Notes: a model not told the origin generated them from the sequence alone. Positions 46,723-57,301 are shown, counted from the stretch's first letter. The stretch: 64,000 nucleotides of DNA from Galerina marginata (GCA_023014335.1 JAECYW010000002.1:1798001-1862000); one strand, 5' to 3'. Numbers and translations are program-made.

Positions 46723-48885
46723 ATGCTCAAATATGTTTCAAATCAGAACACGCTGACTCTGTTGGATTCTCTAGTCCCCAGCCTTGTGTGCAGAGCCCGA
46801 GCATTCTCAAAACCAGCGTTGAAGCGCAACTCGGGACTCAAACTCGAAGATGCACCTATTATCCACAGCAAGATACGCGACCAGATCATGGCCCAGGCTC
46901 ATACCAGACGGAAAATTCCAACCTCAATAATAGACTCACGAAACACGTCATTGGCACAACTTCAAAAGGCCGTGGAATCCAGAGACCTTCCTGCAGCCTT
47001 GAAGCACTGGCAGGATCTGGTTGGGCAGAAGGCTACGATACCTGATGAAAAGGGATTTGAGCTACCCGAGTCCATCGAAAGGACTTTGAACCATTTAGTG
47101 GCGACCCATTTTCTTCGAGAAAGGACAACTAATTCGTGGAGTGAAGATCTGAAAGCTTTCGCCGAAAACTTCGCACTTCAAGCCGCGACCCATAATTCCA
47201 CCGACGCGCTTCATGCTCTAATGTGGAAAAATCTCGAATGTAACGATCCCCAGGCGACCTTGGACCTCTATCAAAAGTTTTGTGAAATGATGGAGGACAC
47301 GAAGACGCAAGTCGACGAAGGACTAGCCTTCACAGAAGAAGAAACTAGCGAGCAATATTTTCATCCTGGCCGGATATCAATATTGCTCGATGCAATAACA
47401 GCGCATGCCATGAATAATTCGTTTCGGTCTGCGTTGGATATTTACCTAGCCGCCAATATTCGAGTTCGCGGCTTTCGTAGGACAAAACTATTTCAGGATC
47501 TCAAATACAATGTCGACCTTCAACAAAAGGTCGCGAAATATTTGGACCGGCTCGAAATTGCGGCACTCGTTTACAAGCCACCTTCATTGTCAAAGCACAT
47601 CATGAATCTCTCGCACCCACGCTCAGCTAAGCTTCTTGAAAAGCTATACAATGATATCGTCGATGGAATTAATGGGCCAGAAGCTTATTTGGCGGCAGAC
47701 GAGTCTGGTCTTTCCACCACAAGCACGCTTGCTATGACGGAAATTGGTTGGACTTCTTTTCAGACTGCATTTATCCGAAGTGAGCGAACGGACCTTGCTG
47801 CACAAATGTGGGACGACCTCGCAAGATGTGGAATCCGTCCGGGTGTCTCGATGTGGACAGCTTTGCTGGACACCCACGCCGACCTCCGCGACTCAAGACA
47901 AGCCATGCATACTTGGAATATGATGTTGCGTCAGGATATCAAGCCTGATGAACTGTCATATCGCGCTATTATAGCTGCGCTGTTTGATGACAACAAGACA
48001 GAAGATGCCCTGAAGAGGTTCAAAGAATATAAGAAGTTCTTCAATGGCGTTGGGCCACCCGCATTGACGGTATACAATACTGTCTTGCGAGGGCTACTCC
48101 GTCTAAACCTCATCACGGAAGCCAATTCTCTTATGATGACCATGCTCAGCGCTGGACCAACGCCAGACGTAGTTTCCTTCAACACGTTTCTCGCGTTTTA
48201 TGGTCGTCAAAACGATTTCAAAGGGCTTGCATCCATCGTTACCAGAATGTCCGACGCCAAAATTACTGGAGACGTAGTCACTTTCTCGACAATTCTCTCG
48301 GCGTTGCTGCAAGCTGGCAGGAACGACGCTCCAAACATCATCATAAGTCTCATGGAGAATCAGGGTGTCCAACCTAATGTTGCCACCTACACCGCTATTG
48401 TCGACCATCTGATGCGACAACAAACAGAGGCAAGTCTGAAAGCGGCCCTCAAGTTGCTTGATAAAATGGAGCAAACCGAGAATACCAGGCCAAATGAAGT
48501 AACATATACGTCGATTCTTTCCGGTTTACACCGAGGGCAGTGGGTCTCACGACAAAGGGCCGAGGAAGTTAGGAGGGAGGTGGTGTCAAGAATGAGGCGC
48601 TTTGGCATAGCGTTCCGACTGCCTACATACCATATCCTCATTCGGGCTGCTTTAGAATCCCCGGACCCCAAAGGATATCTGGATGCACTCGCACTGATAC
48701 AGGAAATGGAAAACCAAGGTGTCCCTCGAATCAATACAACATGGTATATCTTATTTTCAGGGTTGATGCGCCTAGGGTTATGGGATGTAGCTCGGGAGAT
48801 GCAGTCGAGGATGTATATTTCTGGACATGTTCCGACAACCAGCTTGGTAAAGTTAATTGATGAAATTAGACGACGAACTTCTTGA
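46723..48885 (+). CDS. Mitochondrial pentatricopeptide-repeat protein
   Basis: One uninterrupted exon; 720 aa from MLKYVSNQNTLTLLDSLVPS. The frame is open further upstream, but PPIL2 starts at 46576 on the other strand, so I chose the ATG that opens a basic, Arg-containing presequence (CRARAFSKPALKRNSG). A run of PPR motifs fills the C-terminal half: TVYNTVLRGLLRLNLITEAN, DVVSFNTFLAFYGRQNDFKG, DVVTFSTILSALLQAGRND, NVATYTAIVDHLMRQQ, NEVTYTSILSGLHRGQW. PPR repeats bind organelle RNA one base per repeat, so a role in maturing or translating a mitochondrial transcript is likely; its target cannot be told. An ATG at 46606 is the alternative start. Confidence 0.88.
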   Translation: MLKYVSNQNTLTLLDSLVPSLVCRARAFSKPALKRNSGLKLEDAPIIHSKIRDQIMAQAHTRRKIPTSIIDSRNTSLAQLQKAVESRDLPAALKHWQDLVGQKATIPDEKGFELPESIERTLNHLVATHFLRERTTNSWSEDLKAFAENFALQAATHNSTDALHALMWKNLECNDPQATLDLYQKFCEMMEDTKTQVDEGLAFTEEETSEQYFHPGRISILLDAITAHAMNNSFRSALDIYLAANIRVRGFRRTKLFQDLKYNVDLQQKVAKYLDRLEIAALVYKPPSLSKHIMNLSHPRSAKLLEKLYNDIVDGINGPEAYLAADESGLSTTSTLAMTEIGWTSFQTAFIRSERTDLAAQMWDDLARCGIRPGVSMWTALLDTHADLRDSRQAMHTWNMMLRQDIKPDELSYRAIIAALFDDNKTEDALKRFKEYKKFFNGVGPPALTVYNTVLRGLLRLNLITEANSLMMTMLSAGPTPDVVSFNTFLAFYGRQNDFKGLASIVTRMSDAKITGDVVTFSTILSALLQAGRNDAPNIIISLMENQGVQPNVATYTAIVDHLMRQQTEASLKAALKLLDKMEQTENTRPNEVTYTSILSGLHRGQWVSRQRAEEVRREVVSRMRRFGIAFRLPTYHILIRAALESPDPKGYLDALALIQEMENQGVPRINTTWYILFSGLMRLGLWDVAREMQSRMYISGHVPTTSLVKLIDEIRRRTS

Positions 48886-48966
48886 AATACTTTTCTAAAG
48901 TACACATACCTAATGTTATTAGTAGATTAACACCCTTCCACCAGAACCCTTGGAAACTTCAAGTTT

Positions 48967-49270
48967 TCAGCGATTCACTGATTCTCCGAAGAAGAATGCT
49001 TTTCCAAGACCGACGCGTAGGTATCGGGCATAAGCTATTACCTTTCGTTATTGTTGTTTACAAAGAGATAGGAGAAAGAGACTTGCCCATATGGCTCCAA
49101 CGCCTACCCAGCCACTTCCCGACGAAAGGTAGAAGAACGACAGCAACGAGTTGTTGAAGCTGATGGAGACTGTCTTCCCATTCTTGCTGAGCAAGACGAT
49201 ACTCCTCATCGGAGTCGTAGGAGGACGCAGCCGACGAGAGGTCGTCCAGAGAGGCGTCCGACAGCGGCAT
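48967..49270 (-). CDS. MIM2: Outer-membrane import factor MIM2-like
   Basis: Two exons, 49270-49087 and 49034-48967, give 83 aa across a GC-AG intron (49035-49086, donor GG|GCAAGT). An acidic N-terminus (DEEYRLAQQEWEDSL) leads into one hydrophobic span (LQQLVAVVLLPFVGKWLGRR) and a short C-terminal tail (MAYARYLRVGLGKAFFF). This layout and the LPFVGKWLGRRWS block fit Mim2, which with Mim1 inserts alpha-helical proteins into the mitochondrial outer membrane. Short length makes the call less certain. It converges on the PPR gene (81 bp between stops) and diverges from the sugar porter (166 bp). Confidence 0.8.
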
Positions 49271-49436
49271 GGGTGGGGGAGGAAAGGGACTGAAAGACGT
49301 AATTTATTTTAGACTCGGTTTTGATCGGCACCATGATCATCCTCCGCGAGTCAACAACCTCCTCGCCGCAGTGCTCCACAAGCCTTGGTCTTTCACCATC
49401 CAACATCTCTTTCTGCCGATATTTCAATGGCGGATG

Positions 49437-51931
49437 CCCCACCGACTTGTCGGAGAAGGCTCGTCGGCCAGCCTCTTCTCTATAGCATTTCTGCGTTCGC
49501 CAGCCTTGGCGTCTTTCTTGTAAGACCTATATTTCTGTGTCTAAACTACCTAACTACAACATTTCTTCGTAGTTCGGATATGATCAGGGGTACGCAAAAT
49601 ACGCATAGAATCCTTCTATCGATAATAACATGCGATTCAGCGTCATGAGTGGTATCATAACAGGCCCTTTCTTCCGAAAGTACTTCGACTACCCCAGCGC
49701 ACTAGAAATCGGAACCATAGTTGCGTTCTTGGAGATTGGTGCCTTCAGTACGTTCGTGAAATGCCATTCCGACCATCCGATACTGAGAAAGTTGCGATAG
49801 TTACCTCCGTTGCCGCAGGCCGCATTGGCGACGTGATTGGCCGGAAGGGCACGCTTTTCGTCGGAGCGGTGGTGTTCACTATCGGTGGTGCGGTCCAGAC
49901 TTTCACAGTGGGATTCCGGACGATGGTGCTGGGCCGAATCATCAGCGGGTTTGGTGTCGGCTTGCTTTCGTGAGCTTGTCGTCCATACACTTCCTGGTTG
50001 AGATTTATACCTTGAATGCAGAACCATCGTTCCTATTTACCAGAGCGAAATATCGCCCCCCAATCACGTCAGTCTCCTTCGAGAACACCCAAATGTTGTG
50101 CTTAAATCTAGATAGCGCGGTGCTCTAGCCTGCATGGAATTTACGGGCAATATCATTGGTTATTCATCCTCCGTCGTACGTCCAATGCGAAGGTCTTTGT
50201 GGGGCTACCTTTAACCGTGTTACAGTGGACAGACTATTTCTGCTCCTTTATAGATAGCGACATGTCGTGGAGGATCCCTCTTTTTATTCAATGCGTTATT
50301 GGCGCGATACTGGCTTCCGGATCTTTGCTTATGCCAGAAAGTCCACGGTATGTTATTCAAACTTACTTTCCATCAATGATTGAACATTTGGAATATATAG
50401 GTGGCTTATTGACACAGGTAGGGAGGCAGACGGTATGCAGGTTATCGTTGACCTCCGCGGAGGAGACGCCAATGACCCTATCGCTGTTGCGGAATATGAG
50501 GAGATCAAGGATAAAGTTCAAGAAGAAGTATGCTCCTTTTCGCTCTCTACAGACACGACTTCTAACCAACGAGTCATTTATAGCGCGAGGCTGGTAGGTC
50601 ATACGCCGTGATGTGGGGCAAATACAAGAGACGCGTTTTACTCGCCATGTCGTCCCAGGCTTTTGCACAACTGGCAAGTCGTGCTCCTTAGTCTGTCGTG
50701 TCTGATCCGAGGCTGATGTATTAGGTTTGTAGAATGGAATCAACGGTAAACCTTCCCTTGTTCGCTTTCTTATACCTCTGGTAGCTAAAACGTCATTAAC
50801 AAAGTCATATCGTATTACGCACGTAAGCCCGTTTCACTGCTTTGCTGCATGCTGGTGTCTGAGCCTTATTTTTTCATGAATAGCGCGTGTATTCGAGGGT
50901 TGGTTCATTGTTTCACGTAGACGACCAGTTCTGATGGACAGATTTCAGAGGCTGGGTGGATTGGACGTCAAGCTTTGCTAATGACCGGGATAAACTCTGT
51001 CATTTATGTCCTGAGCACTATTCCAACGTAAGTGCCAGTCACGCGTCAATCAGCATACTCTTATATCTTGTTAGATGGTATCTTGTCGACCACTGGGGCC
51101 GTCGTGCGATTCTCCTTTCTGGAGCTGTTGTAGTAAGTTCCAAAGTCAAACTCTCTCACTGACGTTTACACTAGTATATACTAGATGGCAGCATCTTTGG
51201 TCGCCACTGGCTGGTGGATGTACATTGACGTGCCGCAAACACCCAACGCGGTCGTTTTATGCGTTGTAATCTTCAATGCTGCATTTGGATACAGTTGGGG
51301 TCCTATCCCGTGGCTATATCCTCCCGAAGTAAGTTTTCTCGCAGCCAATTTTCAGCATTTATTGACGTTCTGTAGATCATGCCCCTCGTGTTCCGTGCGA
51401 AAGGCGTGTCTTTGTCAACTGCTACGAACTGGGCATTCAATTTTTTAGTCGGAGAAATGACGCCTTACCTTCAAGAGTTGATGGAATGGCGGTTGTATCC
51501 TATGCACGGGTTCTTTTGTGTTTGTAGCTTTGTTCTCGGTGCGTACACTTATTTTTTACGCTTTCGGGCTTTACCAACGCACTTTTAGTGTACTTCTGTA
51601 AGCTGATTTAGCGCCTATGGGTTGATACATAGATTAATTTGGTTACAGTGTACCCTGAAACGAAGGGAGTCCCGCTAGAAGAGATGGATGCGGTGTTCGG
51701 GGAAGGTTCGTCACTTGTGTTTAGGAAGGAGAGCACGTATTAACTGTGGTTCTAGAAGAGCGAGAAGAGGCGCTCGACAACGCGTCGGAAACCGCGTCTT
51801 TCTCGCCGAGTCACCACTCTGACCCTGAACATCTCCAGCCAGCATCCGACCAAGAGAGTAATTGGCTAGTGCGCCTATTTAGACGATCCAAGCATCGGAA
51901 TTATGAACCCATCGGCGTCCGCGACGAATAG
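49437..51931 (+). CDS. MFS sugar porter
   Basis: About fifteen short exons, all in phase from MADAPPTCRRRLVGQPLLYS to KHRNYEPIGVRDE. Sugar-porter signatures are complete: FGYDQGVMSGIITG, GRIGDVIGRKGTLFVG, GRIISGFGVGLLSTIVPIYQ, SEISPPNHRGAL, MPESPRWLIDTGR, QLNGINVISYYAP, VDHWGRRAILLSG, GYSWGPIPWLYPPEIMPL, RAKGVSLSTATNWAFNF and YFLYPETKGVPLEEMD. The protein is a 12-helix plasma-membrane carrier; sugar preference is unknown. One intron (50674-50732) is GC-AG, splitting FAQL from NGIN at a point the family conserves. The C-terminal 60 residues are polar, with acidic and Ser-rich patches, a usual place for turnover signals. Confidence 0.9.
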
Positions 51932-52455
51932 ATATCTTTGTTCGTATATAATCGTAGAAATAAATATAAAAACTGACAGAAAAGGAGAACATTGTTTCGC
52001 CACGCGCACGTGATAGACTTTATGAAATTTCTCCTTCTCTCCACAACACGGCACACTGGGCGCAGAAAAGAATTTTTGCCTTTCGAAAATAGAGTGAAAA
52101 TTTCATAGAGTATATAATCTTTCAATTCTATAACAAGGGTTAGCCAAAAAAGATTCTAAAGTCGACTTTTTATGTCCTTTTATACGAGGTAAAGAAGGGA
52201 GTCCTCAATTCTTTGATGAAGGTAAAACATTGACACTGATTTTCCACGGCATTTACAGCAGCTTCTATGAAAATTTCTTGTTTTGTCTTTGTTTCCTACG
52301 AAATTTAAAAGCTCATTTACGGCGAGAACTAGCTGCCAAATCCGATCATAAAACGTGACTTATTGTTCTTCCTTATTGTCGCCGAAAAGAGTGGTGAGAA
52401 GGCCCAGTTGTCAATCTCACAGATTCTTGAATTTTTGTACCCCTCATCAGTCGAC

Positions 52456-52485
52456 AAAAAGGCAATACTAAAGTATTGCCTTTTT
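52456..52485. repeat. Perfect inverted repeat, 14-bp arms, 2-bp loop
   Basis: The arms AAAAAGGCAATACT and AGTATTGCCTTTTT are exact reverse complements around AA. In RNA the plus strand would form a hairpin followed by five U residues. It sits at about the centre of the possible miniature element. Confidence 0.85.
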
Positions 52486-52844
52486 ACGATGAAAAATAAA
52501 TTGGCAGCCACTGGTCAAGTACTGGTCAGGGTAGACCAGCACCTTCAACATGTCGCACCATATCAGGAAGCTGATCGTGTTCCCACGCCCTGATCCGATC
52601 AGACTTCCTTGCTCGAAGTGGAATCAGCAAGCTGATCCAACATCAAGATCCCAGGTCAGTCGTCGATGTACTGCCTGGCAAATTTGCTTAGTTTTCTTCC
52701 TGAAGCCTCAACACAATGATTGAAGTTTCAAATCCACCATTTCTGTACTTCTGTCCCTTTGTGCCAGTGCTCAGCTTGAGCTCACAACAGTGCAAGCCGT
52801 CTCTTGACTTGCCCGGGAACGATCCACGCTCTCCTTCATATCGC

Positions 52845-52866
52845 GGATCAAGCCGGGCCTTGATCC
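52845..52866. repeat. Perfect inverted repeat GGATCAAG / CTTGATCC
   Basis: Eight-base arms flank the six bases CCGGGC. The surrounding 300 bp are rich in related GATC words, so it may be part of a larger decayed repeat. Confidence 0.7.
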
Positions 52867-53164
52867 GGATCTTACGGACTAAGTACTACTGCTAATTTAA
52901 AGACATCCTTGCCAGGCGCTCGGCCAGTAACAACACTTCAAGCTCTAGGATTCGTTTATCTTTATCTAGTACATAGTAGTTACATAATTTTAAGTAGGGT
53001 GTAGGAATTTGCATATATGGAATTGTTTTAATTCATGCAGAAGTCATGATTATTTCCAGGTAGATGGAATGGCACGCGTTATTTGAAATGCAAGAAGTAA
53101 ATTGAGGGAAAGACAAAAAGGTATGATATCATTAACACAGGAAAAAGAAAATATGGGTAAGAAA

Positions 53165-53860
53165 CTAACCCGATTCGTGATCGACCTGGTAAAAGGACCC
53201 TCCGTCGATGTACACCTCCTGGAAGCGGAATTGGCAGTTGATGAATGTGCCGCCATAAATACAGATAGCTAAAATATAGTCAAGAAGGAAATATAGAAGA
53301 CAAAATACGAAAAACTCACATTTTGCGCCTGCGAATACCACACCTCCTCCTCGTCCCCCGCCGGCGTTCTGACTGCCTTCAGCCGTAGTCGTCGTGGACG
53401 CTAGAATACGTCAGTCAAAAGAGTAAAATATAATTGTAGATACACTTACGTTTGTCGGTTTGCGACGCAGGTGCCGCCGCTGCGAAACGCCGGTCTTGAG
53501 TACAACTAGTATCGAAGCTGCGGAACAATTTTACGTACCGGCATCGGGGTCGTCGCTGCAGCCCTCAATTTCGACACTCCGCGCGCTGCCAATGGTCGGG
53601 GGAGCTGAAAACGACGATCAGTATCGGAAAAGGCTAGAAGACGAAGAATACATACCAACTACACAATGAACTTGAGCGGGTCGACGAGATTTAGTAATCG
53701 GAGACGGTTAAGAGGTATAGATACGCACCGGTTGAGCTGTTGAGGTCGTCGCCCATGCGTTCGACTGTTCGTTTTAGCTTGTAAATGTCGACATAGATAA
53801 GATCAGTGAGGGATTCGACTTACCCGCGGCGTGTTCGAGCTTGGGCTGAAAGTCGGCCAT
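53165..53860 (-). CDS. Small six-exon protein of unknown family
   Basis: Six tiny exons (53860-53824, 53764-53729, 53604-53539, 53479-53450, 53400-53320, 53268-53165) keep phase at every joint and give 117 aa beginning MADFQPKLEHAAVERMGDDL. The middle is low complexity (AAAAPASQTDKPSTTTTAEG, then a Gly-rich GGGRGGG). The C-terminus, VVFAGAKSICIYGGTFINC followed by QFRFQEVYIDGGSFYQVD, alternates hydrophobic and small residues with two GG-(T/S)-F turns, like rungs of a beta-solenoid. All donors and acceptors are good GT-AG, with exons as short as 30 nt. I do not recognise it. A three-base extra exon (TTG near 53650) is possible within intron 2. Confidence 0.55.
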
Positions 53861-54488
53861 AATAAAGTCTATAGTCGATGTTTTGAGTGTAAGATATGAT
53901 TGAGATGACTGAAACTTACCAGGAAGAGTGGAATCAATGAAGTGAAGGAGAGACTAAGCGGTCAAGATGAGAGTGCGCCGCCAGTACCCAAATCGGGAAG
54001 TGATTCGGTTTAGGCGCTCGTCGCGCCGTTCGCCCGCGCTCGCCATTTCGATCCCCCCTCAACGATAAATACATTGACATTAAGATATTAGTGTTTCAAG
54101 AGTATGACGAAATATGTGAATACCATACAACTGCGTTTCCTACGCGTACAACATTACCAGCAAATAAGCTCTTTTTCTTCGCTTGCGCCGATAAGGTTTA
54201 ACTAACTTTCTGAGCGCAGCATTGAGTGCAGTGCGATCGAGGAAATACAAGCAAGAAAACGGCACGAATATGTAGACAGATCCAAGGCGATTGGAGAGGA
54301 TCGATGGACCTGAATGGGTTATAAGCAGAGTTTTCAATGCGTCGAACAGTATAGCCGACCCTCGGGTAATTGCACTCGGGAGAAAGGCAATGAAAACGAG
54401 ATAAGATCTGAGAAGATCGGAGGCGATCGAATGAGTTATCATGCTTCATAAATCGATATAATTTCCAGATTGATCAAGTCAGCTCATG
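53861..54488. other. Intergenic next to LINE insertion
   Basis: 628 bp upstream of the small gene, up to the left target-site duplication of the LINE. Two overlapping minus-strand frames (54140-54449) have hydrophobic stretches but no motifs and no intron signals; they are not called. Confidence 0.35.
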
Positions 54489-54500
54489 CAGAAATAAATT
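54489..54500. repeat. Target-site duplication, left copy
   Basis: The 12 bases CAGAAATAAATT occur here and again at 57290-57301, exactly bounding the LINE. The left copy abuts the poly-T (poly-A in sense) tail. Confidence 0.85.
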
Positions 54501-54827
54501 TTTTTTTTTTTTTTTTTTTAATTCCTCGAACTCCCCCTTTGTGGCTGAGCCATATGGTAGGGTAGGTACATACCATTGTTCTCTGTCTAGGTAGTTCAGC
54601 GTGGCGCCCTTGGGCAGTCTGACTGTGTCAGCGGCTTGGACCTCACGGAGTGTGGTCCCAAGCGGTAGGCTTGACTGGAGTTCATCTTGCGATGGGCTCC
54701 AGCCAAGACGGAAACCGCGATAATACGTGTGCGTGAGCACATTGAGTATGTTAGTTAGGTGGTTTGTGGATTATAAAATGAATATGGGTATCTTCTCCTT
54801 CTGCTTCCTGCTGCGTGTTGGCCCCTC

Positions 54828-56543
54828 TTATCCTCCCTCCTCCATCTGAACTGCTGCGTATTCTCCAAATACGGACCGTAACCGCCCTGACTCTGCTATG
54901 AACTCAAATAGCGCTGGGAGTAACTCCTTCCGAGACAGTAGGTCTGCCACCCTTGTTGCTGCTCTGCCTGATTTGCGTATCATCTTATCGCGTGCCCGCC
55001 TATGTGCTGGGCATCTCACTAGATAGTGGTGTACTGTTTCCTCCTCCTGTCTGCAGCATGGGCATCTGGGGGACTCTGCCTTTCCTATGCGGTGGAGATA
55101 TTTGGCCAATGGTACGTGACCGGTTCGCAATTGATACAGTGTGCTGGCATGCTTGCGGCGCAGTGGTTGGACAAGGCGGAGGAATCCCATGGATGGTAGT
55201 GTCGCGTCAAATTGCTCCATTCGTGCGAACCTTGGTGATGCTGCCCATAGCTCTTTTGCCTCTGCTTTGAGCTGCTTCATATGTTCTTGTCGTATTGCAG
55301 ACCTGCTGTGTGGCATCCTTTTCCGGAGTGGGGCGGGTACCTTCTTCCTCTCGCTTGACCCCTCCTGCGCCGCTTTTTTCGCTTCCTTGTCAGCCTCCTC
55401 GTTTCCTTCTATGTCAATGTGACCCGGTGTCCACGCGATGGTAAGTCGGAGCTCTGGATGTCGCCGTTTGACCATGGCTATTCTCTCGTGGATCCAATCC
55501 CAGATATAGTGGGAGGGTGCTGGTCGGATAAGTAATATCGCTTTGATTGCTGCCTGGTTGTCCACTCCGATGCGCACTGCTCGAACCCGACGTGTTAGGC
55601 TCCTTACCAGCTCCAACCCTAATATAATCCCTACTCCTTCACCTTCATACACTGTGTGTCTCTTGGCGGTTCCTAGCCGGTATCGCAGTACTGCTTTCAG
55701 CTCCTTTCTCCGGTATAGTACCGCGGCTGCTCCAATCTTCCCCTCGATGCCCGACCCGTCTGCATACACCTTGATTTCCGTCCTGTCCGCCCTATCCTCT
55801 GCCTCTGCTTCTTCCTTTGTCCCTGCGATCCTTATCTCCACTCCTGCTTGCCATTTTGGTCCTTTCCGCACTGCTGATATCTTTTCAATCTTTTCTGGGT
55901 CTAGCTTAAACCTATGCATGAGATCGTGTAGTGGTGTCGGGTGCCGCTTGACCTTCCTCTTTGCTGCTGCTGCCACTGGCTTGTTTAGTGGGTGTGTAAT
56001 TGGTAATGTCGCCATCCGTAGGGCTGCACTGTGCCGGACTTTCTCTATGAGCAAATGGAAAGGGAGGAGGTTCGCATGGGCCTCTGCTGCGTCGCGTGGC
56101 GATGATCGCATGCCCCCTGTGATCATGTTCGCAGCTCGTCCTTGAACACTGGCTAGCTTGTTTCTGATGGCGCTCCCTGTTTGTCGTCCCATTGTGCTGC
56201 TTCGTGTTGATGTTAAGAAGATGTCTGCCGCATATAACATCCTTGGAACGGCAATGCTTAGATACAGCCGCCGTACGTGCTTGTGTGATATCCCTCCCGA
56301 TGGTTTGGCTAAACGTCCAAATTGCACGAGCCACCCTGCTCCCTTTGCAAGTGCTGCTGCTCCTTGCTCCTTCCACCGCAACTCTTGGTCAATATGCACC
56401 CCCAAGAACTTTACACAGCTGGCTGATTTGATACGATGGTCCTTGATTTGTAGTGTTGGCCTTGGCATTGGGATTCGCTTGCGTGCTCGAAAGGGACATG
56501 GGACTTTCTGTCTGGTCGCGTCAAGGTAGCTGAAACTTCTCAA
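54828..56543 (-). pseudogene. LINE RNase H and C-terminal part
   Basis: 571 codons continuing the reverse transcriptase (FRARKRIPMPRPTLQIKDHR is the RT thumb region). RNase H acidic residues are visible in VYADGSGIEGKIGAAAVLYR, the DNQAAIKAI block, and GNEEADKEAK after IAWTPGHIDIE. A CPCCRQEEETVHHYLVRCPA zinc knuckle lies near the end. It is one base out of frame with the upstream part: one T too many (sense) at 56533-56535. Confidence 0.88.
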
Positions 56544-57288
56544 TTCCGAATGTGCAATTGTGCTCCTCCGCCCATTCCAGTACCCCCCCTGGTCTCTCCA
56601 TCATCTCCTTCAGCTTTCTATGTGTCTCCTCAAAGTCTTTGCCTGTCGCCACCAGCGCCACGTCATCTACAAAAATGAATGCCCACTCGCCATTGCGAAA
56701 GACAGGAATGATCAGTATACCTGCATTGTATAGGATGTATGCGATGAGAGACTGTGCGTCGCCCTGGTCCAGCCCATTGTCCACATTAAATGGTGCTGAT
56801 TGATAGTCATCGAATAGTATTGTTGTTTTCCGGCCTTCGTTCCTCCTTCTCACCCACTCAACATGCTCCTTTGGTACCCCCCTCATGCGCAGCTCATGGA
56901 CTAGCTTGTCGATTGCAACACTTGGGAACGCCCCCTTCACGTCAAGAAACAGGACCGACGCAACCTGGTTCTTCCTCCATGCATCTTTGATGGTCTTCAC
57001 CACTAGGTGCACCGAATCTGATGTCGCCCGTCCCGGACGGCCTCCAAAATGGTTGGGTGGGATGATTCCATTCATCTCTCCCATCAGCACTGCGTCTTCA
57101 GTTTTACACATGTTCAGTACTCGCGCGAATCCATCCGATAGGACTATTGGCCGATATGCTCCTGGTATCGTATAATCTGGCTTGCCAGGCTTGCGGAGGA
57201 CAGGTGTTTCAGTGAGTTTCCATTTCTCTGGGTAGTGCTCGAGCGTGTCAGTTGCACGATAGATTGGCCCTAGGTAGGGGATGAGCAT
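56521..57288 (-). pseudogene. LINE reverse transcriptase, 5'-truncated
   Basis: 255 codons covering RT fingers and palm: AYRPIVLSDGFARVLN, GGRPGRATSDSVHLVV, SVLFLDVKGAFPSVAIDKLV, GLDQGDAQSLIAYILYN and the catalytic box FIFVDDVALVATG (FVDD instead of the common YADD). The frame ends shortly after FGIEKF because of a one-base insertion, and everything 5' of the RT is missing, so the copy cannot move on its own. Confidence 0.9.
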
Positions 57289-57289
57289 C

Positions 57290-57301
57290 CAGAAATAAAT
57301 T
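57290..57301. repeat. Target-site duplication, right copy
   Basis: Second copy of CAGAAATAAATT, at the truncated 5' end of the LINE. See 54489-54500. Confidence 0.85.

Larger units (their letters stand above)
51932..53164. other. AT-rich intergenic region with inverted repeats
   Basis: 1.2 kb without a supported gene. It holds two perfect inverted repeats (52456-52485 and 52845-52866) and many copies of the words GATCC, GATCA and TGATCC between 52530 and 52880. About 180 bp (52331-52510) is bounded by near-inverted ends (GCTGCCAAAT and AATTGGCAGC, one mismatch), suggesting a decayed miniature element, but no target duplication is visible. Confidence 0.45.
54501..57289 (-). mobile_element. 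5'-truncated LINE (non-LTR retrotransposon)
   Basis: A 2.8-kb minus-strand element ends in a run of 21 Ts on the plus strand (54499-54519), the poly-A tail of its RNA, and is bounded by a 12-bp duplication. It encodes reverse transcriptase, RNase H and a C-terminal Cys/His knuckle but lacks the upstream ORF1 and endonuclease, so it is truncated at the RT N-terminus, as usual for target-primed reverse transcription. RNase H after RT fits the I/Tad-like group common in fungi. The perfect duplication points to a fairly recent insertion. Confidence 0.92.

Noticed and set aside
54140..54449. Two overlapping minus-strand frames with hydrophobic stretches
   Set aside because: Low complexity, no family text, no start context.
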